This document shows positions 14,201 to 26,200 of a stretch of 64,000 nt of DNA, one piece after another. The position numbers and the translations under genes were made by a program. Below the pieces are notes generated by a model. That model was not told the DNA's origin and did no database searches. It worked only from the letters and a program-made list of their open reading frames with translations. Origin of the DNA: Anisus vortex (lineage: Eukaryota > Mollusca > Gastropoda > Planorbidae); the NCBI GenBank assembly GCA_949126835.1, contig OX421498.1:28997081-29061080 (forward strand). The letters are read 5' to 3'. Numbering within the stretch: position 1 is the first letter of the stretch; the number at the start of each line of letters is the position of its first letter.

Positions 14201-17200
14201 TATAACTAGGCCATTTGATTTTCTTTAAAGCTAGATACACAGATTGCTATTGATTAAAATTAAAACTTTAAACTAATTACATTAATAACAAACAGTACTA
14301 GTTATTTTCCTTCCAAATGTTAATACATAACTTGTGCGTGCGTGCACCCCCCCACCCCCGATACAGATTTTTTGTCTTGGGACATTGGCAGGTCTGCAAT
14401 ATCTAGTGATTGAAATTTTTGTCTGGCCTTGAGGAGGAGGGAGTGTGATTAAACCACAGTGCTGACGTACTTACCTCCTCTTGGAGGCCCGCGACAACTC
14501 CCATCAGCACCGTAAGGTCCCTGACAAACTGGAATCTCACAGACACAAACTGCCGGAAGGACTGTGTGAGGACAGAGAGTCCTAGAGATCCACATAACAG
14601 CTGACTGTAGTGCTGGTGTCGCTGGCCATCTAGCCACAAAGAAAGAAATGAAGAAAAGAAATTACACTCACAGCACAGAAATAATTTGTCACTGTATTAA
14701 GCAAACATGAGGCCTGATTCTCCTTGATAAGAGAATTTAATCTTCTCCATGTGAAATGAAAAGCACTATTGCTAATGTGCAGCCAGACAATAACATGTAC
14801 ACCTGACCAGTTTACTAATGAAAACCAGGATAACATTAGATTAAAACAGTTTCTTGTTTTGAAGATGAGAAAATTAGAATCTTGGGTGTCAACATTTTTT
14901 ATTTATTAAAATGCAGTTTAAATATGATTTAATAAACTACAGTAAATATTAGTAGTCAATAAAATACTTGGCTCAGTATTAATTTTACCTTTCTGTTTGT
15001 ATTCAGCTTGGCTAACTTTTTCTACTTAAAATTTATACAGGTCCATTAGCAAATATTAAATTTAGCCACTAACTTGCCATATATCCTTGCATCGCCCGCT
15101 AACTTTTTGTCCCGTTATATATCCATAGTACAAAAAAAATTATGTCGTGGGCCATACAAATTTAAATGTTAAACAAGAAATACAATACAATAACGTAGAA
15201 ATGTTCTGTTTCTTTAAACAGAAACGAAATTTAAAGATAATGACTATATCTATCAATTTTTCAATCTTGTTGTACTTGTAGGCCTAATTTAGATAACCGT
15301 GATATTAATATTTTTAACTAAACGAACTAAAAAGGATATTTGGGAAATGTTACATTAATGATTAACACAGATGAAATGCAGCAAAAATTTTTGTAGCCCT
15401 AAATATAGTCTTGAAACAAAAAAAATCGCTAGGACTAGCCACTTGCCTAAATCTAGTCCTATTTTGACATGGTTAATTTGTTTTCTGAACAAACTACACA
15501 AATAAACACATGCATATTTGATATTAAATAAACAGAAATTTATTTGTGTACATGATAAACTTTATTCTAATTTAATTTATGCTTTTTTAAGCAGATTAAT
15601 TTAATTTGTGATTGGTCCTTTATTTAGACAGCAAGAGTCACTCGCCTTACATCGGGAAAATACAGAAGGTTTTATGATGTGGCCCCAGGAAGTTAATGGT
15701 TAAAATTATTATTAGGAGGTATTATAGTTCCCAAGAAAGATATTCTAGCAACAGACACTGCCACATATAACTTAATTTAACTGGACACAAATCCAAGTGT
15801 GGAAAAACATACCATGTACATCCATGTCATCTTCAGCCGCCTCTTCGCTCATTTCAATTATATAAAAAAGTGCCTCAATGGTGGACTCAGGGTTGACTAT
15901 GGGCTCAACAAGTTGGAGAAACTCAGTTTTTGTCACAGAATCAGCTCTAGTCAGAAAGACATAACATAAAGGAACACATTACATAAATGTACACTTTTAT
16001 ATTGTTATGGATATGAAGCTATGAGGTATATCGCTATATGTACTTCTATTTACCTCAAAAGGGAAGCTAGCGACTCAACCAGCTCATCTGGAGGATCTAA
16101 GCTCTGCAGACAGCTCTGAAACATGCAGGCATGCTCTGGGGGAATCTGAGAATTCACCAGCTGGATGGCCTTACATATACACCTGACATCTTTGATGAAC
16201 TGTGATCTAGAAACATCTGTGGAAAGAGACAGGAAAAAATACTTAATTTTTGTCGGTTGTTATTGTTTTTTTAAAATGTAAGCAGAAATTGGAAAACGAA
16301 ACAATGTATCATGTTTTGAAATATAATCTTAGTGCAATGCTTCAAGTTGAAGTGAAGAAAGGTCAATCTGAGCAGTATGGTCATATGCACATTCATGGAT
16401 TAATCCATTCAGAGTTGAAAAAAGGGGAGGTCCTGTAGAGGTGATGTGGGGTTCTACAGAGGTAGAGTGAGAGTGATGCAAAGGATTCTGAAAAGGTAAA
16501 GTAGTGGTCCTGAAAAGGCAAAGAATGGGTTCTTCAAAGATAAACTATGGGTTGTGCACAAGGTAGAGGTTCCTGTTAGGTATTGTAAGGACTTTCTCTG
16601 GTGTACTAGACAAAGATGGGAAGTGTGTTGGGTAAACCTATCCACCATTTTGTTATCAAATTTTTCTTTCAATTTTCATTAGAACACTAAAATTAACATG
16701 CATTTAGAAAAGTGTTTCAGTAAGTCGTTTCATTCTTGTTGGCAGGTTTCCAATATTTACTGTGTTTGATTTGATTATGTGTAACGTTACGTAACATCGC
16801 TTTGTCAACCCACCAATGAATTTAAACAAAAACAGCTGAGCTCCTGTTATTAAACTTTTAAAAGCTAAACAAGTTTTTCCCCACTCTCAAATTAAGTGCA
16901 CTTATTAAATGCAAACAAGTTTGTCTAGGTTGAGGTCAGTACACCTCTTCTTACCAAATAAACAGTTTAAATCTAAGCGATCTCAAACACATACTGCATA
17001 ACCTGTCGGCTGTGCCAATCACTTAGCTAGTTTGCAGCACAAACTCTTGTCACGTAGTCAGCACACCGACCACCCTCTAGGCAGTCCATCACACACCTTC
17101 AACATGTACACATCCCCTTAGAATTATCTAGATATTATTTCCAACTGAACTCAACTTATTAATATTGTTAAACAAGATCTTGCCATCATTGTAATCATCA

Positions 17201-20200
17201 TCATTGTTTACTTTGAATGTTTCAAGCCTACAGTCTACTATTAAAACAGTTTATTTTAAGCATTTTAAGCATTAAGTATATTTTATATCCCACCGCTGCC
17301 ACCAATTTCTATGTTACTGTATTGTTCTTTATATATTTATATATTCAGAGGCGTGTAATATTGTCTATTGAACAACAGTAAACATGAATACTTGTGTACA
17401 CATTGGTTTCATTCAGATGATACGTTTATTACATATAAACATCAATGGACGCAGCACATGGTTCACAATTACTTCTTGTACATAAATTGTCAATTGTATA
17501 TAAAATATTCATAACAGCATTCTTCATTTATAGTCATATACTTATTATATCTTGAGCACTTTATCTAGCTCCTTATAGGATTCGTTATTTATTAAAACAC
17601 TATTTAAAGTCTACACTTAGACTTGAATCAATTTAAGTATGACACATCTAGTTCAACAGAACTTATATAAAACTCAACCTTCTATCTCAAGAATCCAACA
17701 TGTACTAAACTTTTACCCTATCATTCTCTCCCTTGTCAACTCTGGATCACTCAAACAAATCATGCTTTTCTTACATACTTCTTTTGCACACTTCACTACC
17801 GTCTGTTTAAGGGAAAAACTTCACTCACCCATTCAATAACTTAAAATCATGTTACAGTGAATAAAACTAAACTGTAACACTTGTTTCAACCACAACTTGC
17901 TTACTTCATTTCAACAAGTGTATGGAGTTGCAAAGGGATCATATTTAATAAAAATTACTTAAAGTTCTATTGAAGCATTAGAGCCAAGTGAGTCCAGTGA
18001 ATCAGATCGGTTAATCCAGTAACAGAAGTTTATGGGATGTAGAGAGGATTAATCCAGTAACAGAAGTTTATGGGATGTAGAGAGGGTTAATCCAGTAACA
18101 GAAGTTTATGGGATGTAGAGAGGGTTAATCCAGTAACAGAAGTTTATGGGATGTAGAGAGGGTTAATCCAGTAACAGAAGTTTATGGGATGTAGAGAGGG
18201 TTAATCCAGTAACAGAAGTTTATGGGATGTAGAGAGGGTTAATCCAGTAACAGAAGTTTATGGGATGTAGAGAGGGTTAATCCAGTAACAGAAGGATGGA
18301 AACCTCTAGATTATCTTGAATAATTTATTCAACTAACAGTTATAGTAATAGCTACTGCCAGACATTAGCCAAGCACAATAATAGTATGTGGCACCTGGGT
18401 TGTGACGTCAAAAAAAAAATCTAGAATCGAACCCTTAGAATGACATACAAGCCTTTCTTTTAAAAATATGTGTCCAACAAATCTATAAAACTTTTGTTGA
18501 TGCCATTTTCTTCCAGTTTAAAGAGATACAGATATTCCAAGATAACTCAAATACATAATAACTAATTTAGCCAACATTTAAACAGCTGCATAATGACTAA
18601 TGCTTTTTTTTATGCTATGGGAAAAATTCTACCTGAAATATAATAATTTTTTTAAAATTTAGTCAAGGGAAATTATTGTATTAAGGTGCATAAATGCATG
18701 ACTTACCTTCTCTTGGCACACCATATTTGTCCATAGTCCACTGGGATATTGTCTTATTTGTAGACAGACAGATTTCTTCCACAGAGTCACATGGTCTCAA
18801 TAAGCTGAAGGTGGACTGGGAAAACAAAGAAGAGAACAAATGACCATAACACCCAAGGCACTAATACAGAACAACACAGAACAACTTAAATATTATTTTT
18901 AAATGGATTTCTTTATAGAGATTGTAGAAATTGTACCATACTTTTCTAGGTTTCATTTCTACAAATACAACATGCACTGGAAAAATAGAATAGAATTGCC
19001 TCGACCTGTTGAATTTGTAGAACTAAAGAAATATTTCTGCCAAAATCTGCTCATAACTTGAAATCTACTACCATGAATAATTGTGTTTGTGACAGGTTGT
19101 ACAGTATAGGTCAAATAAAATACTTTTTAAAAAGCAGTTGCTACAGTAATTCTTTGGTCTTGGAAAAGAATTATTTATCATTCACCTGTACTACGTCCAC
19201 TGATCATGAGAATGTTGCTCTGGAACTTCTGCGCTATAGACCATTAAACAGTAAGGACTTCTGTGCTATACATCATTAAAATGTGTACTTCTGTTCTATA
19301 GAGCATTAGAATGTTGGTACTTTTGTGCTATAGAGTTATAGCGCATTAAAATGTTAGGACTTCTGTGCTATAGAGCATTAGAATGTTAGGACTTCTGTGC
19401 TATAGAGCATTAGAATGTAAGGACTTCTGTGCTATAGAGCATTAGAATGTTGGTACTTCTGTGCTATAGAGCATTAGAATGGAAGGACTTCTGTGCTATA
19501 GAGCATTAGAATGTTGGTACTTCTGTGCTATAGAGCATTAGAATGGAAGGACTTCTGTGCTATAGAGCATTAGAATGTTGGTACTTCTGTGCTATAGAGC
19601 ATTAGAATGTAAGGACTTCTGTGCTATAGAGCATTAGAATGTTGGTACTTCTGTGCTAAAGAGCATTAGAATGGAAGGACTTCTGTGCTATAGAGCATTA
19701 GGATGTTGGTACTTCTGTGCTAAAGAGCATTAGAATGGAAGGACTTCTGTGCTATAGAGCATTAGAATGTTGGTACTTTTGTGCTATAGAGTTATAGCGC
19801 ATTAAAATGTTAGGACTTCTGTTCTATAGTGCATTAGAATGTAACCATTTACATATACAAAAAACAACAACACAGAAACATTTATTTTAAAGTACCTTTT
19901 TAATTATACCAAACAATCCAGTGACAGGATCTGCAAAAAGGCCTTTAGCTTTGTCTCCAACCTGATAATGGAAACATCATATAAATAAACAATCAAGTTT
20001 TTTGTCTCCAACCTGATAATGGAAACATCAAATAAATAAACAATCAAGTTTTTTGTCTCCAACCTGATAATGGAAACATCAAATAAATAAACAATCAAGT
20101 TTTTTGTCTCCAACCTGATAATGGAAACATCAAATAAATAAACAATCAAGTTTTTTGTCTCCAACCTGATAATGGAAACATCAAATAAATAAACAATCAA

Positions 20201-23200
20201 GTTTTTTGTCTCCAACCTGATAATGGAAACATCAAATAAATAAACAATCAAGTTTTGTAAAACCTTTTCTTGCTACTTTGTCCCCAGCTAGCCAATTAGG
20301 AAACGTTTTCCTTTTAACAAATTTTAAAATAATGGGAATAAGAGTTGTTTTTGTTTTTTTATTGCAGGTCCATTATTGTAATAATTTTTTGTTGCTTGGC
20401 ATTAAAAGGGTTAGTAGATTAAGTGATGGCTATACATATTTTATTTGGAAAATTGGGAAATAGTATTTTGTTTTCTTTTGTATTTACCCATACAGAAGGC
20501 AAAAGTAATAAAAATGGCAATTTTAGTTTTTAAGAAAATAAAATATATCTAGACTGACTATAAAGTATTGATATGATAGTAAGTACAACTTTAGACTTCT
20601 TTTTCTTCTATGTCATAAATCATTATGGTAATTATTTTTGTAATTATTTTTTAGATGAATAATTAAGCAAGAATTCATCCCATCTCACCATTTTGTATTG
20701 ATAACAGCAAGAGTAAAACTTTTCCCACTGCTCATGTTGTAGGTCTGTGTAAGCTTCTTCCTGCAATTCCATGTCTGTGGCACTGTTGCGAATCTGGACA
20801 GAAATATGTCATACAAGTTCATTTTTTCACAGTAGACACAGCCAGATAATCCTAATACAATATTTAGACTTTGGTGTAGCGGATTGAGAAAAATCCATTT
20901 AATTATCACAGGCTTACCAAAATAAACAATTTAAAGCGTTCAATAACAGAAACAATCTATACAATTATTCAAAACTAAGGGGTATTCCTTTTTAACTTAC
21001 TTAAGCTCGTAACAGTAGAAAAGAAAACAGACTAATAAAACAAAAAACAGCAAGGACAGTAAAATAGTAAAGAAATACACTAAAAGTGAATTTTACTTTT
21101 TCTAGGTATTAATATAAACATGACAAAAGTTTTATTAAGGAAATATAAAAGCAGATAAAAAAAAAGTAGATAAAAGAACTTTTGAATAATTGGAATTTAA
21201 TGAGTTAGCTCCCTTTGGTCTTAATTCATAATTTCAGTATATTATATATAATTTTTTTATTTTTTGATAACCGTATGGACGGCTTATTTTTTAAATTTTT
21301 TTTTCTTAGTCAGAGAGCTTCAAGTTGGAAGGATACATATCCTAAGTTTCTGTCCAGTCAAGTAAACTTTATATTACAATGTTTGTAAATGCTTGGAAGG
21401 ATATTACAATTTTATAAATCATGGAATTTTCGCTAACAATGTATTTAAGTGTCTTCAATAAATGAAATACTGTAAGAAGAAGAAGATTTCGTTGCTTTTA
21501 TTATTAACTCCTCATGCGAAGAGATTGGGTATATGTGTCAAAATGGCCCAAGGCATGCTTGAAAAGTCTTATTAATAACTGTTTCAACATAGTTAAGTAT
21601 AATGCAAAGAAAAGCAACAAATAAAGAGTAATGTACAAAAGGTATAGTTAAGTCTCCTTCATTTACGTAACTTTCACAGGGAAGAAAATGTTCTCATGGG
21701 ATGGTCATATATGAGCAATCATATAGTAGTCTAACTATACACTAGAATAGGTAAGTCCCATTACCTCAGCATCTACTGCAGTGATCACTTCCTCCTTTAG
21801 GGTGGCCATGTTGAAGAAGGATTCCATCTCCACTGAAGGGGCTGCAACCCTTCTGAAAACCTGTGCAATGGAAATATCATTTTCAACTCCACATTTTACA
21901 GCACCCAAGGGGGGAGAATAAAGGATTTGATCAATTAACACTATTACGCTACCTAATTGCGCTCTATCTGGGAAAGCTAATGGATAATAATTGTGTGATA
22001 TATAAGATATAAATATTTGTTCTATCATTATAAGTAAGAGGGTGGTGGGCATTGAAGTGGCCGTCATTCCCTTACATGCACTGGCCACAGTGAACTCTGA
22101 TTCACCAGCTCATAGAACAAACTGTCTCTTAAGGGTAGATAACACTAGCCAACAAACTGTCTCTTAAGGGTAGATAACACTAGCCAACAAACTGTCTCTT
22201 AAGGGTAGATAACACTAGCCAACAAACTGTCTCTTAAGGGTAGATAACACTAGCCAACAAACTGTCTCTTAAGGGTAGATAACACTAGCCAAGTTTAAGG
22301 GAACCCAGACTTTTCAGTAGGACAAACGAGCCAATGCATAATAAAATAAATATTCAAAATTACAAATAACATAATGCAATAGTAACCACATTTATAATTG
22401 CTATAAAGCTCATACTAATTCTGATCATGAAAAGTTCAATAAATCTCATAGTCATAGTCTAACGATTAAAAGTATCAAACCGTGTCCTTGCTTACATTGA
22501 GGGCTTTCACTATGTCTTGCGGGGCAAAGTACCCGGGGTCAAATATTTTCTCCAGGTAGACATCCCTGGCGTCCCTATGTAGTGGGACTACAACACCCTC
22601 TGTTTCATTGGCTAGTAAAACGGGCTCAAAGTCACTATTCTTCATGTCTTCAGATCTGAAGGAACAAACAAAAATGTGGGCCTGTTTCATTAGTCTATAC
22701 AAAAAAAAAAAGAAAAACTGTTAAAAAGAAAAACGTAATTGTTTAGTTGAACAAAAAAAAACTATTTTCAGAGTTGTGAAAGAGTAATATTCTTTAAAAT
22801 TACATTCTAAGCTAAATGTAAAATAAATATCTTTAAAATCATTGAGGAAATAAAATTGTGGATTACTGGTAAGAAAAAAAACAACAGAGAATAATAACAT
22901 AAATATCTTAACATTTCTATGAAAACAAATAATTTCATGTATAGTCTAAAGTAGGGTTCCCAAACATGCTGCAGACCTGGTCTGCTTTTTGGGATTTTAA
23001 AACATTTTTTTTTCACTTGCTGTCATTTTTAAGTTTGACAGCATTTTAACCATGAGAAACTTTTACTTACTTGTTTAGTCATAAACTTAAAATATATTGA
23101 CTTTTATCATTAAAAAAATAAATAAATTGATGAGCCTCTCAGGTAACTTCCCAAGTCAACATGTGGCCCTCAAAGTAATTTGAGTTTGAGGATCCCTGGT

Positions 23201-26200
23201 CTAGAGTATCTACTATGGTATTGTCTGATTATTACAAAATATAACATACACCAATATTAATAAGTCCTAAATGCTACCTGTCAGCATCAAGAGGTGTAGT
23301 TAACACCTTAGCATCACCAGTCTGAGTTGTCCATAAAGACATCAGATAATCTTCTGTCACAACAAAATCTACCAAATCTTCCTGTAGAAACAAACAAAAT
23401 AATAGTGTACAGTAAAGCCAAGCTTTAGCATTGCATCAATCCTGTGAGTACTTTTTCTTTTGTGGGCTTCTGTTCATGCATGACCACACAATAATTATAT
23501 TTTTTTAATTCTGACAATATACGCATACGTCATGTAAAAATGAATACACAAAGTTACTCACAAGTGGACTATTTTCCAAGGTGGTCAGGTATTCCAGTGT
23601 CAGTCTGCTGTTTTCCAGGTTCGGGCGCAAAAATACAAACTGAAAAAAAAAAACATTGTCATGGAAAAATTAAACTATGTCATTGCCCTGTTTTCTCCTC
23701 ATTACTTTAGGAGTTAGGATGAGCCTCTAGTTTACCTTAGATTTATTCTTCTGGGATATGTACACACAAATGTCAGCCGTGGAGCCACCTTGAATTGTTT
23801 GAATGATGTGTCCTGATGCTGTTCAAGGAGGAAAATTAGATATATAACCAATAACAACAGTTATGAATTTGTGATATGTGATGCATTCCCATGGAATGAT
23901 ACTGAGGTAGGCAATATAAGAGATTTAGTTTTAGGTAAATAATGGTAGCTGATTCATTTATCTATACATGGGTAAAAAAATCTCTAGAATCCATTAACTC
24001 TTGCAGTCCCTGTCGCATATATATTCCTCTATTTCTCTCCCTCAAACCCGGACACGTATATTTCCCTCCAAATACAAAATCTCATGGAACCCGGCCGCGT
24101 ATATTTGCCTCAAGGAAGGGTGTCTATTTTAAGATCAAAATAAAGGATTTGACCTATCACCAGTATCAGACAGAATATTTATTCGATAGCTGAATAGTTG
24201 AATTTTATTTTGCTTTTTAAATTATGAAAATTGACCAATTATTGAGTTGTTTTTTTTAAATTGAAAGTGTGGTCCTAATGGACGCTATTGAATTAACTTC
24301 CGTTATTATGGCGGTACAAGTTGATGCGACTTTTTCTTAAAGACCAAGTGAAGAGCTTATTATCAAAATTGAGTTAACATTTGATTTTGATAGTAAATAG
24401 TGTATTCAGTATCTGAATGTTAAAAAAAAACATTTATACAAAATATCAAAGATACATTTTAAGTAATTAGTTCAATATTTGCACTTAAATGTGTGTGTTT
24501 TTCGGAAGATTACTCCAAATCTCGTAGCTATTTGAGATGTTTTTATTTCCGGCAATATAGGAAAGTGACGTAACATAAAGGATTCCGACTAGGAAAAATG
24601 AATATTGTCACGTGTTTTGAATCTATTGCCACATGTTTTGAATCTTTTCCCGGTTCTTATTTTTAACAAAATGGTTAAATATAGATTTATAGCGTCTATT
24701 TTTATTTATTTATTTCCCTTGTGATACGTCACTGCCGTATGAGGCTATTCCAAATCTCGTTCCTTTGAGAAAAACCTCTTCACTTGGTCTTTAATATTAC
24801 GAATGAATACAATTACTTTATGAATTAGATTATTCTAATAGGGTAAGTTATTATGTTTCTAGCAATTTACTCTCTTCGTGTTATCATCAATTTTTACAAA
24901 AAAGTAAAAAAATTATTTCGGTACCCTATCGATGTCTCAGCCATTTTGAAATAATGTCTGGGATGGAGGGAATAATTAGTAAAATAATGACTGGGACTGA
25001 AGGTATACATCGCAAATAAGTAAGCCTGTACAATAAGGGTTAATTGGTTCAACATTTATTCAAAATTACATAAGTAAAGGTAAAGGCATCCGTTTTGGCC
25101 AAAAATGGACAAGAAAAACAGAACTGATTTTTTACAATTTAGTATTGCAACAGATAATTAGTTATTACTAGGATGAATAAATATTAACCAATCACCATGA
25201 AATTTAGCAAATGCATACATAATGAGTCAATACACAAGCTGTTATAGTTTGAAATATTTTATACAATATTTAATTGATTTTAAAATGATTTTAACTTAAG
25301 GGGACATTGTGCTTAATTTTATACCAAAGCTGCATAAAAGACATTTTTAACTAATCTCTAAATATAATTTTAGTTTGAAAACTAAGTTTCATAAAGAAAT
25401 TGTTTTGATTAAATCATTGCAGGGCTCCAGAAGTTTGAGGAACATGAATTAAAAGCTCACCATTTAGAATAGGTAGACTGCTGGAGTCGTCATCATCTTC
25501 ACCGATGTAGTCTAACAGATTTTCCACCAGGATACAGTCTCTTGTCTAAACCAGAATGAAAACAAAAAATTTTGATATTTGGAAACAAGGATAAAATTTT
25601 CAAAAACATCTATAGAAGAAGTCTGTTGATTTCATTGAAATCCATGCCAGGTTCAAGCATGCTGATAAGTATGAGTTGAATTAGTTGGCAACTGGCCAAA
25701 GCCCCTCGTGAGCTGTAGCACCAATGGATGGATGGACAGTTAGTCAATGGGTACTAACAGCAGAAAGTTGACAACTCTGATATAACAATACAATAAAAAA
25801 AAAACATGCACCTATAATTAGTAGGAAAACAAGAAAAATTGTTTGATGTTATTGTGGGACATGGTGGTCTAGTGGCAACACTATCAAAACTGCCATTCTG
25901 AAGGTCTTGGGTTCAAATCCAGATAAAAGTTCATGGTCTGTAAGGTGTCCCTGAGTCCACCCAGCTCTGATGGGTGCCTAACATTGGTTGTGGAAAGTAA
26001 CGTCTGCTGGCCACACCAGTCTAATGTAAGCCTAAGACACAACAACAGGTGAAAGCTGCTTCTTCTATCCTATTAACCATTAATGTCTGAATGGGATAGA
26101 TTTACTACTAAAACTTTATTATTGAACTTTATTATACCAAAATTAATTATTATACCAGGTTATTGTGGTATTTTTTAATCGACTCAGATCTGAAACAATG

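Noticed and set aside
19904..20251. Open frame of repeated IVYLFDVSIIRLETKNL
   Set aside because: It is the 51-bp minisatellite read in the wrong phase; the real exon 14 uses another frame (VGDKAKGLFADP).
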